This document shows, piece by piece, positions 11,100 to 24,722 of a stretch of 64,000 bases of DNA. Made by a program: the position numbers and the translations under genes. The stretch is from assembly GCA_027627225.1 (NCBI GenBank), contig CM051026.1, forward strand, positions 6,022,415 to 6,086,414. The letters are read 5' to 3'. Each line of letters starts with the position of its first letter. Position 1 is the first letter of the stretch. The notes beneath the pieces are model-generated. The model was not told the DNA's origin, did no database searches, and saw only the letters and a list, made by a program, of their open reading frames with translations. This DNA is from Congeria kusceri (taxonomy: Eukaryota; Mollusca; Bivalvia; Myida; Dreissenidae).

Positions 11100-13000
11100 C
11101 ATAATATTATTTTTTGTATGTATCGTTTTTTTTTTTTTCTTTACTTGAGTTCTTGAACATCTGTTTCAGTTACATCACTGACCAATTCTTAATTTTTTGT
11201 TCTGTTTTTTCCCCTAATATTTTGAATATTGGTATAAGTTGTAGTCAATTTATCTTTTGGAACATGAACATGTGGTTATCGACAGTAAAACGGTATATTA
11301 CCAGCATTACGATGTTCTTTTAGTGTTTAGTGAATTTTAAAATGTTTCATATTAGTGATATCAGTTGGGTGTTTGATGCTCCCGATCTATGACATCAAGA
11401 TCTTGTTATTTTTTGTCTTCCGTTACTTTAATATATTTTGTAGTTTGTTCTTGGAGTTATATAATTCTTTTATTGGTGGACTAGTTGGTTTGTGCCAAGA
11501 GACATGAGTCATTAGTTGCGTTTTCCAGCTTCGTAGTTTATCATTATGTACGTTAAATAATACATTATTTCCTCGTATATTCAATAAAAGTATTTATTTA
11601 ATATAATTCTAATAATCATATAATTACTATAATATATACCAATACATAATTTTATTAAACATAAGATTAATATGCAGCGTACCTATGTAATTGAGTACAG
11701 TGTATTGTGTTCAAACCTGAACAGTTTTTAACATTTGTTTGAGTTATAATCAAAGTCATTTTTGATTAACTAAAAACATTTTGGTTCTTAACTTGTATTT
11801 TTGATCCAGGGTATGTTTGTGTAAATGCATACTACTTCGTGTTAATGATTGAATTGTAACAGTATCTTTCTTGTGGTCATTTTCTTATTTCCTTTGTTGT
11901 TTCTGTACAGCTATTAACTGTCCGACTATCAAACACATGGGATAAGAACCTAAAGCCTCTGGATTTTTAGTGCTTAGGGATCGCTACAAGGACCAGGGGG
12001 GTAGCAATATCGAGGGTTCAGAACAGCGATCAATACTTTGATTGTTGTAGTATGGGTTGCCTCTGGTATATAGAGAATATTATGTGAGTGTTTCATACAT
12101 ATCAAGTTTTTTGTGCGATACTGAGAAACCCTGCGCTATCCTGTTTCGAGCCGAGAATGAACAACGTGATATTTAGACAACATTTATATACAATTATGTT
12201 AGTCTTATTACGGTGTGCTCATAAAGCATGTAAACGACGTAAAAATATGTCGAAAAATAACAAGGTTTTGGTTTCACAAGTTTTTAGTTGCTGAAAACGT
12301 CATCATTGTTTTGACGTCACATTGAGATACATTTTCTTATATAAATAACGTGTGCTCATAACAGCGATCAAATAAAGCTAAAGTCAAAACGAGGTGTTGT
12401 TATCCGATCTCTTTCTAGTAATATATATTTTATGTCTTTGGCCACATGTACTGTTTAATTCGTTGCGAAACTGTAAGTATTGTTAGTACGATGCGCTGAA
12501 TATGCTTACTTCGTAAATAAACGTTATGTTCTGTTAAAGACCTGTTTTCGTAATAACGATGATGCATTAGCTGTTGTTTTACTTTAAAATATGTTATAAC
12601 TACTTTCACTGAATGCATTTTATTGTACTTATATTTATTTGCCAAAGACAGTAAGTTTGCAGTTAATTGTTCCCACACACAATTAGATATATTAACTAAA
12701 CATATTATAGCATTGCCGTGTATTCGATATGCAAATGAAAATTAATCACACCCAACAAACCTTTATAACTGTGTATACTATTTGTTTTGTTGTTGTTTTT
12801 GTCGCCTATTTCATTGTTTTTGCTGTGTTTTGTAATTGGCTCAAGATGAGGTTTAGTGGCCCATTGTTGTCATTCCTCCTTTCACTTTAATCACATTCTC
12901 CTCTGACTAACCGGTTGGTGGAAATAAAATATGTTTCCTAAATATTGCACGCATACACTATTATTGTTAATTCAGTATTACACATTGATCAATTTGTTAC
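11100..13000. other. AT-rich non-coding DNA
   Basis: No supported exon or RNA gene. Short open frames (11114-11323, 12088-12294, 12430-12678) lack recognisable motifs and have the base composition of the surrounding sequence. Confidence 0.35.
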
Positions 13001-13290
13001 TTACATTTACTTCATAATGATGAATAAAAGAACAAACAATTCAAAAGTGCAAACTGTTTTGTTTTGTTCTATAAGCCGAAGGCCTAGGTTGACATCACTC
13101 CTCGAGGAGGGTGTGGAGTAATATTTACTATACCAAACAAAACAAACCTGTTGTTCAGAGAAAAAACTAGCCAAGTTCATGCAGACCAACATTTTCAACA
13201 CATTTTTACAAGCGTCTATTGATAAAAAGGTGCGCGGTATACCAGGAAATCTCCAGTTGCTATGTTGTATCAATTTCTGAAGTCACACGT

Positions 13291-13500
13291 AGACAACCAT
13301 CATTGATTGTTTAAATACATTTTAATAAGCGCCTATCGATAATTAGCTAATTGGTTATTCCCGGAAAACACCAGTTGCTATTTTAGGCCCACGCGCGGGG
13401 TATATTACATTTCAACGCAATGGCATATTACAATTTATGTAGGGACTATATATGTGATTTTAACATAGGAAAGCGAAGTGAGGTATAAAACTCGTAAATA
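13291..13500. repeat. Dispersed repeat, copy A
   Basis: Blocks such as AAGCGCCTATCGATAATTAG, CACGCGCGGGGTATATTAC and CAACGCAATGGCATATTA recur in the same order at 14010-14260. The element is AT-rich with self-complementary GGGGTATATTA segments and no coding frame. Confidence 0.65.
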
Positions 13501-13824
13501 TATATTACATTTTATATTTCGGATTTTGGTGATTATTGACTAAATACATTTAGACGTTATGTTAAATAGAACAAACTAATTAATATATGAGTAATACAAT
13601 TTCTGTAATTTTACTGTAACGCTTATGCTACCACTCATATTTTATAATTGCTAATATCCAAATATTAATTGTGTTAATTGATCATTTGATTTGTATGTGA
13701 ATAAAATATGTGCACTCTCATTTTTTTACAAATAAAACCGTAAGTCAATTAACACTGACATTTCAACACTAGCATTGTTCACTACGCAAAAGTGTCATAT
13801 TATATAAATATCATAGGCATTTAA

Positions 13825-13905
13825 GGGGTATATTAAATATTGCACCCCGATGAGAGTGATGTCAACCGAGGCCGAGGGGCAATATTTAATATACCCCTTA
13901 ACATG
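13825..13905. repeat. Long inverted repeat (hairpin element)
   Basis: Two arms, TAAGGGGTATATTAAATATT and the complementary AATATTTAATATACCCCTTA, surround a short GC-richer loop containing GATGTCAACCGAGG. A looser relative lies at 13080-13135. Such fold-back sequences are usually remnants of MITEs. Confidence 0.75.
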
Positions 13906-14009
13906 CCTGTGATATTTATTTTATTATATCGAACAAAAATACTCTAATTCAAAGAACAAACAAGTCGTACATTGTAAACTTAAGTTTGTTGTTGGAAAAT
14001 CAAGCGCTC

Positions 14010-14260
14010 ATCGACATTGATTTTTTTTAAATACACTATAATAATCGCCTACTGATTATTAGTTAATACGGATTTCTTGGAGAACCCGAGTTGATATTTT
14101 AAAGCCTAGCGCGGGTCATATTTTAATCAAGCGCGGGGTATATTAAAAATTATACCCCGATTGGTGTATATTACTTTCCAACGCAGTGACATATTAAATG
14201 TATGCAGGGATGGGTATATGCGATTTAACAATTTGAAAACGATGTGAGGTATAATAATTC
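14010..14260. repeat. Dispersed repeat, copy B
   Basis: Collinear with 13291-13500 (AATCGCCTACTGATTATTAG, AAGCGCGGGGTATATTA, CAACGCAGTGACATATTA). It contains an additional internal GGGGTATATTAAAAATTATACCCC palindrome. Confidence 0.65.
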
Positions 14261-14525
14261 ATAAGAACAATTCATCTAGTTTAAGAAAGCGTATAAAGTT
14301 TTAAAATCTTATTGACAAAACCAAAGGTATTTTGAAATATGCAATATACAGTTTAAATATCGATTCCTAATTGCGTGGATACGTTTACATTTAGTCAATT
14401 TTTCGTACCAGAATTATATTGACTTTCTTGTAATTCAAAACGAAGGTCAGGCGAGAATTGTGAAACAAAGATTATAATTATTTAAATATATATCGGTGGG
14501 TCTATTCTAAAGTTATCAATTCAAA

Positions 14526-14541
14526 ATGGCTTCTTATGCAG
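14526..14541 (+). CDS. Candidate first coding exon of the STING-like gene
   Basis: A 16-bp segment, ATGGCTTCTTATGCAG, is followed by a near-ideal donor (GTACGT). It leaves the frame in phase 1, which matches the acceptor side of the candidate exon at 20965-21051, so joining reads MASYA then A-AIVGGMALGL. The exon is far too short to prove by itself, and no promoter motif was recognised upstream. I list it because it is the best phase-matched start for the exons that follow. Confidence 0.25.
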
Positions 14542-14549
14542 GTACGTGT

Positions 14550-15780
14550 TATATTTTACTAGAGTCTAAATCTGGAAATAATTTGAATTGTAACTTATAT
14601 TAAAATTATATAAAAAACGAAATCAAAACACAGTAAAAGTACGTTTAAATCGATCGTTACTGTTTCCGTTGTTAAATTAATTTACAAAATCAGCTTTTTT
14701 TCATGAATGAACACTCAAGTGAGTAAAAACAAATACAATATGCATTTAATAACCTTAGACAGTGGTTACTGGGTTTTAACAGCTAATAATCTACCACCTG
14801 AAAATATAAACATTTAAATGGACGCAATTAAACCATTATAACACGACACGTGGCTAATTTTCCGTACAGAAAAAGAGAACATCAAGCATAGGTTAATCTG
14901 CAAAAAACTTTGGGCTGAGCCAAATAAGAAATACTGGAAATTCCCAGTTATTGTTCCGTACAATGTTCATGCTCACGAAGGGTGGCGTGACATATTAACG
15001 TCACTTGTTCCATCCATCCGAATTCTACTTCAACTGCCGTTGAATTTGTATTGGTTGCAAGTGACTCGAATTCAATGAAACATAATATGCAGCGCTCCCC
15101 CGGGTGGAGATATTGTCAGGTCGTTTCAGTCTGATGATTTTTAGCAGCATCCCTTATAAGAGGACGGACACGTTTTCAGGGATTAATTAATTGCCCTTTG
15201 ATTGTAAATTGGCTTTTGTTTGCTTTACTGGACTACAACGTGGTTATGTTAGGAATGATTTAAAAATAACCTTTATTATTGCCGATATAAGATGTTGTGT
15301 CCTTTGTGATGCACTCACGAATCAGGTTTATTGGTGACAGTTCAAGGTCACACCTAAATTGAAAGTTCAAATATACTTATCGGACTTCAACTTAGACATG
15401 GTAAGAGATATTGTCTAATTACTCGGCAAAAATGTTTGCCTAAATAAAACGAAATTTCACGCGCATAAACAGGACTTTAGGCCAATAGTTAAGGCTATAC
15501 TAAACTTTAAAAGTCGATATTGGCGTTTTGTGTGTCCAACATCTAACTTTGCCAGGAACGATTATAATTTAAAAAAACTGTACACAAGTGTTTGCCTAAA
15601 AAAGACAGCCTGTCGCAAGCAAGAAGAATCGGGTCCATGAGTTAAAGCACAAGGTCACAATTAGAGGTCAACGCTTCATCGAAAATAATATACCCGCATC
15701 TTCCGATAGTATGTTTATTTGATTTTTTGTGGAGGCCTATGGTTTAGTATTTTCTTATAAAACTAGAATTGTCACATGAG
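14550..15780. other. Intron-like AT-rich DNA
   Basis: Lies between candidate exons. A stretch at 15085-15125 (GCGCTCCCCCGGGTGGAG) resembles the tail of a tRNA-derived SINE, but the internal promoter boxes are not convincing. Otherwise nothing supported. Confidence 0.3.
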
Positions 15781-15889
15781 TGACGGATATACCCCCACAC
15801 TATGGCCTTGTCACAAAACTATGGCATCCATTCGAAAGACATGGACAGAGAGAGAATGCTTTAATTTGTGAATGGTGAACAGTGTATTT

Positions 15890-16385
15890 GGAAAAAATTA
15901 ATTGCATAAAAGCTATAACTCTGTCAACATTTAGTGGTTTGTAACAAAAGCTGAACTTGATATATATTTTATGATGATACACCTATGTACCAAAAACAAT
16001 TCAAATATGTGAAGCCTTTCATTAGTTATTGTCCATGTTGTTCGGGAATTTAAGTAAAAAAGGGGCCATGACTGTGTCAAAATTTAGTGGTTTGTAACAA
16101 AAGTCGAACTTGACCTGTATTTTATGATGCTACACATGTGTACCAATAATTATTTAAATATGTCAAGCCATTGTTGAGTTATCGTCAGGAAACTATGTTT
16201 TTAGGGAATGTAAGTCAAATAAAGGGCCATAAATCAGTCAAAATTTAGTGGTTTGTATCCAAAATCGAACTTGATCCGTATTTTATGATGCTGCACATGT
16301 ATACCAAGAATTATTTTGATATGTCAAGCCATTCTTGAGTTATCGTCCGGAAATCACGTTTTTAAGGAATTTTAAGTCGAACTCC
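15890..16385. repeat. Tandem repeat, about 160-bp unit, three copies
   Basis: Three consecutive units share AACATTTAGTGGTTTGTAAC, GAACTTGAyCTGTATTTTATG-like and ATGTCAAGCCATTsTTGAG-like blocks, starting near 15905, 16065 and 16225. They are preceded at 15777 by GTGACGGATATACCCCCAC, a phrase often seen at the edge of such bivalve repeats. Confidence 0.8.
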
Positions 16386-16769
16386 ACACATAGATTTGTT
16401 TCCAGCATTGCCCATCAAATCACTGTCAACACCAGCATCCACGTGACCAAAGTCAAATCACATGAAATAAATAAACACGTTTGGAAAGCTGAAAAAGCGA
16501 CGTGGATACTGTAAAATCACTCCGTTTTTATGTTTACTTTTTAGTTATGTTTTGTAAACCCGAAATACGGACATCACTCCTAAACCTAATTCTTAGAAAT
16601 AATTATACATCTGGCAAACAAAATGTTGAATGAAATAAATATTAACCTGCAAAATTTTGCATTATTAATGACTTCCGTACATGTGCTTATTTTCTTAGCA
16701 ACCAAATACCCACAAGGCATTGCAGCTCGTCATTCGTTATTTTAATTATAATTTACATTGACAGTGAAA

Positions 16770-16970
16770 TCTGTCCAAACCAAACCCTGAGAAAACCGAA
16801 CCCCTGTCAAAACCGAACGGCTGCGTCGGTCCCGATTATTTCCTTCTTATTTTATATATCAAAAACCCTTAATAAACCGAACCCTTTCAAAAAAGAATAC
16901 CGAACGATTTTATCGCAAATTTGATCTCATTCAACATTAAAAAACCTGAATAAACCGAACGTTGTATTCT
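16770..16970. repeat. AACCGAAC-rich segment
   Basis: The phrase AAACCGAAC or AACCGAAC recurs at least five times with irregular spacing. It could be the terminal part of a DNA transposon, but no matching opposite end or transposase was found. Confidence 0.4.
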
Positions 16971-17461
16971 GTCAGGTGTCACATCGCGATACCGCAGAGG
17001 CGTGAACCCGAAAACTGGTGACACGATTACACATAAATGGCATAATCGCCATGGTTATAACGGGGCAGTAGTACACTTAGCTATCGTTGCATACGACTCC
17101 TGCTATATGCGGTTAACTATAAGTGTATGTTCATGTTTATGAAGCGATCTTTATTAAATTCATTAAGATTAAAATTTATCTTTGATACATTTTGACATCA
17201 GGCATGAAAATTGTAGTTGTATGCTCTTCGTTTTTATATTGTTAATTTCATATGTAACGATAAATTCTATACTAAATAATTTGTATTAGTTTTGGATTAT
17301 GGATTACTAGTATACACCCCTTCTAAATAAATCAGGTATACTTACGTATAATTCGTCAATACATTATATATAGAAAACATGTTTACTGTAACAGTTAAAT
17401 TCAAATACCTTGGGATAAATGTGAATTTTATTTATGTTTATATCGTCAACATTCAAATGAA

Positions 17462-17650
17462 TTTTACCAAAAGTAAATATCACACTGAATATATAATGTG
17501 TATATACATTGTATAATGAATATTTGTAAACTTTTGATAAATATAAACTTTAACAAATATGCCAATGTGTACATAAATAATTACCAAAAGTGAATATCAA
17601 ACTGTATATATAATGTGAATATAAAATGAATATTTGTAAACTTTAGTTGT
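17462..17650. repeat. Imperfect direct repeat, about 110 bp apart
   Basis: ACCAAAAGTAAATATCACAC ... GAATATTTGTAAACTTT at 17467-17540 is repeated as ACCAAAAGTGAATATCAAAC ... GAATATTTGTAAACTTT at 17582-17645. Confidence 0.6.
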
Positions 17651-17914
17651 ACTACAGTCAAACATGATGCATTGTTTGGGCAAGTGCATTTTCTAATGAA
17701 AATGATTGATGTGCTCAATAAAGTATAAACCTTATGTTAATGTCCACTCATAGTTAATTACATATTCATAATTATTACCAACAGTTTAAAAATATTTTGA
17801 GGCAATTGATGCCGAATTTATTATAAATATAGTACATAGAACGCATTTTTATTTGTAAACTCATATTACTATTTTGTAAACGTAAAAGTAAATAATGCGA
17901 CTGTATTGTGAAAA

Positions 17915-18492
17915 CAGTGTGGAATACAGCTAAGTTTATCCCACCGGATGTTATTTCGTCAATGGTAGCGTGAGGAATACAGCTACGTTTATCCCACAGG
18001 ATGTTATTTCGTCAATGGTAGCGTGTGGAATACAGGTAAGTGTATCCCACCGGATGTTGCTAAGTTTATCCCACCGGATGTTATTTCGTCAATACAGCTA
18101 AGTTTATCCCACCGGATATTATTTCGGCAATACAGCTAAGTTTATCCCACCGGATGTTATTTCGTCAATGATAGCGTGTGGAATACAGCGCAGTTTATCC
18201 CACCGGATGTTATTTCGTCAATGATAGCGTGTGGAATACAGCTCCGTTTATCCCACCGGATGTTGCTAAGTTTATCCCACCGGATGTTATTTCAGTGTGG
18301 AATACAGCTAAGTTTATCCCACCGGATTTTATTTCAGTGTGGAATACAGCTCAGTTTATCCCACCTGATGTTATTTCGTCAATGATAGCGTGTGGAATAC
18401 AGCTAAGTTTATCCCACCGGATGTTGCTAAGTTTATCCCACCGGATGTTGCTAAGTTTATCCCACCGGATGTTATTTCGTCAATGGTAGCGT
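17915..18492. repeat. Tandem array of the GGAATACAGCTAAGTTTATC module
   Basis: The phrases GGAATACAGCTAAGTTTATC, CCACCGGATGTTATTTCGTC and AATGATAGCGTGTGG occur about ten times in variable combinations (units of roughly 25 to 55 bp). Sub-units are gained and lost irregularly, for example three short units in a row at 18410-18470. The open frames at 18176-18489 only reflect the repeat. The same phrase occurs in reverse complement, once per element, at 31970 and 32280. Confidence 0.9.
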
Positions 18493-18499
18493 GTAGATG

Positions 18500-19800
18500 G
18501 CGACAAACAGTTAGATTCCAATGAATAATTATGTGTCTTCAAAAATTAATATACTTGAAGATTACTCACATTAATGGTCTTGAAAAAGCAAATGTCCTTT
18601 ATGCATGTACATTACTCAACACCAAAACACAACAACATACGTCACACATATGATGATATCATTAAACCCTGGTTACCGTCTTGGATCTGTGAATGCATGT
18701 GATTGGGATTTTAAGCCGGTTTAAAGACGCGCGGGACCCCGTATATGGAGTTAACCAAATTGATTGCTATAGCGAAAAATAGCAACATTATATGTTGTAA
18801 ATGAAAAACTAATAGAAGAGCAAACGGATTTTTTTTTTTTTTCCAATTTATTAATTAGTGTAATCATCGCAATAGCAAAACAATAAACTTTAAGTCGTTA
18901 CATTAATACATTTAAAACAGACAGAAACTACAAAATTTATAGAACAAGATATTAACATAAACTAATTTCATTCTAAGAACTGTGTTTTGTCATGTTAAGG
19001 TCTCAATTTAACATATATATTTGTAGTATGCAGCACTTCCTGAGTGTACACACTCGTTTTCAATTTATACGCACGGGCGTAAAGGAGTATGGCCAGTTGT
19101 GCCTCTGACTACCCCATGTTTTCATCAGCTATACATTAATAACCAATATAATTTCCGTTATTTTAATTGTTATATAAACTTGTCAGGCCAATTTAACAAA
19201 TTAACAATGCATAAAATTAATTGCGGGAAACATGAAAATAATAATGTATCAGACGAGTGTTGTTATTCTTAAGTTATATACCGGATGTTCATCAAATAAT
19301 ATATCTAATACATACACATCAAGCTGGCAAATATAAATCATAAATTTATACTGTGGATCCTCATTAACAGCAATAATAAGGGAGCATTCTGCACATTTAA
19401 ATAATGATGACACTTTTGATAACACAAATATACAATTTCATTAGACTATGGCGATTTAAAATTATATTCGGTAGGAATATGATGTATCGATGGTTTATGT
19501 GTATAATTAGTATTGCAAATAATGTGTTCATGCTACGCAAATGAAGTAAACGTAACATGAATAACATTTCGAAGTATTTCAATAGACTTTTTTCACCACA
19601 ATTTTTTATAAAAATATTAGCATATTTTATAGATTCGAAACGCATCTACTGGAGAAGGTGATAGACATTTGGAATTCTTAATAATTCTTAATAAAACGTA
19701 ACCGCAATTCCATTCAAGTTAACATGCAAAGTTTATCAATATCAATTCCCCATTTATTGAAATATTCCGTCGGCTTATGATTCTTTGGAAGCTAATTGAT
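18500..19800. other. AT-rich non-coding DNA
   Basis: A poly-T tract lies near 18830-18842. No supported exon or RNA gene. Confidence 0.3.
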
Positions 19801-19808
19801 GCAGCTAT

Positions 19809-19922
19809 ACACCAGCTGTAAATGCGCGCTATTTAAAAATGATCTGGAATGTGGTAAACCGGAGTACACCAGCTGGAAATGCGCGCTATTTAAAGAATGA
19901 TCTGGAATGTGGTAAACCGGAG
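19809..19922. repeat. 57-bp direct duplication
   Basis: ACACCAGCTGtAAATGCGCG through GGTAAACCGGAG is present twice, back to back, with only a few differences. A recent two-copy tandem duplication. Confidence 0.9.
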
Positions 19923-20964
19923 ATATTAAACTCTATGCTACTTTTGTTGATACATCCTTGTTATTATTGTCGAAAGTAAATTGTAAGCCTGGTCTCCGCG
20001 AATCAGTGACAAACGCCCCACTCCACGAGGTCCAGTTTTAGTGAATATGTAAACAAGCTATGTATCCGGGAGTCTGTCCACCACAAAGCTTGTCCGGTCC
20101 GTACCTTTTTAACCGCTTTAAAAAATGTATTTAAGCGAATACTTAAATTGACAGTGACTGTGGTGTGTTTAAATCGATAACCTTCGCTTTCATATAGTAT
20201 TTTCTTTATTGTTTCATATTATTTTGTATTTTATAAATACATTATTGTTTTTATTTAATAGATAGTTTAGTAAATATTGATTTATACGAGAAATGTACTG
20301 TCAACAAAACTAGCTTACACTCTTAAATGGCATTTCGACAAAGTTAGTCTTGAGTTTAATGACTTCCGTGTTGAACGCACTAGGATACATGGGAGCACTG
20401 TACAATCGTTTTTTATAGAGCGTGCCGTGAGGCTTATTAAAATATTTATATCATTTTGAGAATGAATGTAATATTCTGTTAATGACACAAAACGATATAT
20501 TATGTTCATACTTATGCTCATTTCTTGAGCGTATATTAAGTTTGTGTTTATAACACTATTTTAACTGCTTATGTAAACAATTATGTAAATCTTAATCCCT
20601 AAAATTATGCAACATTTTTGGTGCATATTAAACACGTCATGTAAATTTGCATTCCTTCTAATTCTCCCGCGCAATAAAATGTTTAGCTTTTCTGTGGCAG
20701 TTATTTACAAACATCTAGGTGAAAAGTGATCGTATACAGCTATGCAGAAAAATATTAATTGTATTAAATTTTACAGAAGTGAACAAGCGGTATACACGAA
20801 GTGGATTTTAAATATCAAAGACGAATCTCTAGAGAAAAACCCGTTATGTATCTGTATTGTTTTGAATTAAATATAAATGAATATGCATTCGAATTTTTAA
20901 ACAAGTAATACATACAAATGTTCTTGATAAAGCTTAGATCATTGAAAACGCATTACTTTTACAG

Positions 20965-21051
20965 CGGCCATTGTCGGCGGCATGGCTTTAGGACTTGTAA
21001 GAAGACATCTTGATCTAATAGATAAAAGGAATAATATGTTCATGGAAACTG
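20965..21051 (+). CDS. Candidate exon 2 of the STING-like gene
   Basis: An 87-bp segment lies between a strong acceptor (TTACTTTTACAG) and a strong donor (GTAAGT). It enters and leaves in phase 1 and reads AIVGGMALGLVRRHLDLIDK then RNNMFMET. The segment is more GC-rich than its surroundings. A short hydrophobic stretch is present at its start. It joins in phase to the candidate exon at 14526 and to that at 21563. I do not recognise it on its own. Confidence 0.45.
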
Positions 21052-21562
21052 GTAAGTTGATATAACTACAACATCATCAATAATAAAACACTTTTCTAAT
21101 AGTCAGTGTTTTTATATAACTAAATATTTACTTAAATTGGATTAACACATTACGACTTTGAGCAAGTTTAAGTATTGTTTTATCGAAATGTATAATCAAT
21201 TACGATAAAATATACAAAATGTTGATAACCACTAAACATGTATTAAATAATGTTATACACCGTTAAAAAGGAAATTCCTATTTGTTGGTGAAAATACTAT
21301 CTAAATATCGGTAATGCATGAAGACTTTTGACACGGCATATTCCAACGGCATTTCTATTCACGATAATTAACTCCATCATAGGCCTGTTCAATTGAAAAA
21401 CAACAACAACATATTTACATGTTTTCTACTGGAGCATTGTCATCACTAATCATCTCAAGAAAATCTTTTTTGTCCGATCTGTAAAATCTTTGATAATCAT
21501 TTATGATTTTATAAACCCCAGAATACCAATTTAACACTAAATGTTGCTCTTTTTTATATAAG

Positions 21563-21633
21563 ACCTCAAGCTTTGGGAAGACATACTCACCCAGCTGAAG
21601 TCATTCATGAACAGTACCCTGCAACGTTTACAT
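21563..21633 (+). CDS. Candidate exon 3 of the STING-like gene
   Basis: This segment follows the acceptor TTTTTTATATAAG and, in the phase left by the exon at 20965, reads DLKLWEDILTQLKSFMNSTL then QRLH. A weak donor, GTATAA, follows in phase 0, which is the phase in which the exon at 42742 begins. Without splicing there the protein would end two codons later at TAA 21637-21639. The relic at 665-728 has the same ending phase and a better donor (GTATGT), which favours splicing. Joining to 42742 would need a 21-kb intron, so the link is tentative. Confidence 0.4.
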
Positions 21634-21904
21634 GTATAACAACTGTTTGTTTGCATAATCGTACATGATCATACAAAGCTCCCCCAAGTAAAATGTTTTT
21701 GGTAATATTTTACTATTTCCATTAATTTATTGGCTGCCAAACAATTTGCGATAAATGCAGAACAGCTATATATATCCAATTATTTTGTTATACGAATCTG
21801 TCCTCATGAACTTATTATGCTAATTATGACAAAGGTATCATTTTCAGCTATGAACTTAGTGCATTTGTACTCGCAGGGGTGAAATATATAGTGTACACGT
21901 TTGC

Positions 21905-22240
21905 GTTGGGCCCGATTTCAGGCAGGTGGGGTCAAGCGGTGCGGCTGATTTTAGGCAGATGGGATCGAGCGTTGCTGCCTATTCCAGGCAGGTGTGATCG
22001 AAGCATTGTGGGCGATTTCGGGTAGGTGGGGTCAAGCGTTTTAGCAGATTTTGCGGAGGTTGGGTTGATTTTTGCAGCCAATGTCGGAGTTGGGGTCGGT
22101 AGACGGGCTGTTTTCAGAGAGGTATGGGTCAAGCGTTTTAGCCGATATTCGGGCAGGTTTTGTCGGTAAATGCGGCCGATTTCAAAGAGATGGGGCTCAA
22201 ACTGAGCGGGCGATTTCGGGGAGGGGGGCGCAGGTGCGAA
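21905..22240. repeat. G-rich degenerate repeat, about 45-bp unit
   Basis: Blocks of the form GATTTCAGGCAGGTGGGGTC and AAGCGTT recur six to seven times with decay. The strand is markedly G-rich against the AT-rich background. The open frames here are repeat artefacts. Confidence 0.75.
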
Positions 22241-22249
22241 ATGGAACCA

Positions 22250-24390
22250 TCTAGTGGTGGGGTCGAGCCGATGTTTTTCGTGGAGGTCTGTTATGCCGAC
22301 ATGTTTTCAACAAATCCTGCGGGACACCCAGAACCCTTTTGCAAATAAAATAGCCATGACACCATTTTAAAAAGTGAAGAACAGTATCAGAGAAACTAAT
22401 TGGATGTTATTCTGTGTAATAATTCTAATAAGATCATTTGTGACAATAATACATATTTCATAGTTGTCATCTGTTTCTTTATGCCATAAATGTGCTTCCC
22501 AAAACAATAAGAGAAGCATACAGTCGCCGCTTTGTCCGTCCGTCCTGTCGACTATTTGTTGATCCGTCCTCAATTTCCTCTAATATTCCTCTCTGTGTTT
22601 TTTCTCAGAAACTTCTTATATGATTTCTATACAATTTTACATCATCGGCATGTAGGTTTGATTGTGCCCGTTTGCAAAAATACAGTTTTGAGATTTTTCA
22701 TAATCTTTTAATTTATAAAAAAAACACTCTACCCCATTTCTTTTCAATCAATTGACAAAGCTCAAGATTGAGTAATGACATAGTGAATGAAGGAAATATA
22801 ATCTTAGTATTTAACAATGTGGTATTTAATAAATCAATATGGAACACACGTGCTCACACAATAAATGTGATACAAAATTACATGGAATAATAATAACTCA
22901 AATTTTACAGATTATACGTTTGTCATTAACTAATGAATACAGTTTAATTAATATGCCATGCCGTTATGGACATTGAATTGAACTGCTCCATCGGGGGTAC
23001 ACCGACTATAATTACGTAATACAGGGTGATCTAAAATATCTGATGCCATTTTAATCGTTAATAACTTATATTAACATAATTGTTTCAGACTGTTGAACAC
23101 GTTTTTTTAATATACATTGCCAAGTTTAATTTAATAAATGACTAATTAAATTGTCATTCTTAAACGGCACGCTACTAGTTTTCCAGAAGGCAATTAACCA
23201 TGGGTTATTATAAAACAAATTATGGGTGGGCCATATATTTTAAAATAGTCCCGGAAATTCTCAGAAATTGATCTGTAACATACATGTGCTTAAACGTTCG
23301 ATAGCAAAATTGAGACGAACACGTCATGCCTGCATCATTCGCTCAATATTTATCAATGGAGCTGACGTCATATTAATATGATACCATGTAATGACGTTAA
23401 TGACCTGCTTAAATCAGCACTTGAAAGTAGCTTCTTTCTTTAGTTGGAGTGCACACACACAAATTCAAAAGACTGTGAATACCCGTTACATACTCAACAG
23501 GTATGTTTGTCTCTGTTGTCGATTTAATTAAATTGATAAAATAAACACGGTTCAAATAGATCTTTACATTAACATCCTAAATATGAATCCGAAACCAAAT
23601 TATTCAATATATGCATATTGTTTTTGAAGGCCATAGAAGCCACCATCTGCAAACCAGGTGTCATCGGATGCTTGAAAAAGAACGGTGCTCTTTAAATTTA
23701 CATCGATTAAGCAGTAGCCAGTTCTGACGTTGAAAACAGTATTTGAAGCAAGTTAGGGAGACTTGACGTCGTTAAGTTTCGTGTTTTGTACGAAAATATG
23801 AATCCAGATGCGCTGCTTCGAGGATTCCACGTTTGGTGGTTTCGCACAGGGCTACACGTCACCAAAAGCCTCACTACGAGATAGAAAAAACGCGCAAAGG
23901 CATGATGCTGCAATATTTTGTTTAACGTGAAACCAATACGAAACACCAGTGTGTTTGTATACACACATAGCAAATGTGTATGCACATTATGTTATAGATA
24001 GTGCATTAAGTTTATATTATTTTTTTTTGCATGGATATAGCCATGACATGTTTTTACTTTCTATTGAATTCGAAATGTGTGTTTAGCGTGTGTTGAGTTG
24101 TTTGTGTTATAATATAAATTGTTGACAACAAATAACTTGATTCTACAATGTTGATGTACTATAACTTTTCCTGATGATGTAGCACATTGAACTTTTGTGT
24201 ATGATAGTTGGCAGGTCTTAGATTATATAGAGCCATATGCTAAATGTATGTTTTTGACATTGATGTGCTGTCTTACTTACATTTACTTTTTGTTGGTTAA
24301 CTTCAATAACAAATGGAACGTTTAGTGGATGGGTATATGAAGTGTATGTTTGTTTTGTTACATACGGGTAATAATGGTATCTGCTATTTA
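22250..24390. other. AT-rich non-coding DNA
   Basis: A phrase at 22525-22550 (GCTTTGTCCGTCCGTCCTG) resembles the edge of a common bivalve repeat. No supported exon. Confidence 0.3.
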
Positions 24391-24722
24391 CACGCCTGTC
24401 ATCCATTCAGTTGATACTTTAAATAAACCTATTATAGCTGAAGAAGTCCAAAAAAATGATTATAAAATTAAAGAATGGCAAAGCGTCATCAGAACACGAC
24501 AATATAATAAATTAATTTATAAAAAGCACGTCGAGAACCATGCTCTCATTGTACTGTAGCCTGTTTAATATAATTTTAAACACCGGAGTCTTGCCTAACA
24601 TCTGGTTGATTGGTACAATAAAACCTATTTATAAAAATAACGGTTCCAACACCGAACCAAGCAATTACCGCCCAATAACAATCATAAGCTGCATTGGAAA
24701 ACTATTTATCCTGCTACTAACC

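Noticed and set aside
18176..18489. Frames with an FIPPDVI repeat as a repeat protein
   Set aside because: A tandem DNA repeat with variable unit length that breaks the frame; no start or splice signals.
17915..18492. CRISPR-like array
   Set aside because: There are no unique spacers of constant length. The units are contiguous repeats in an animal genome.
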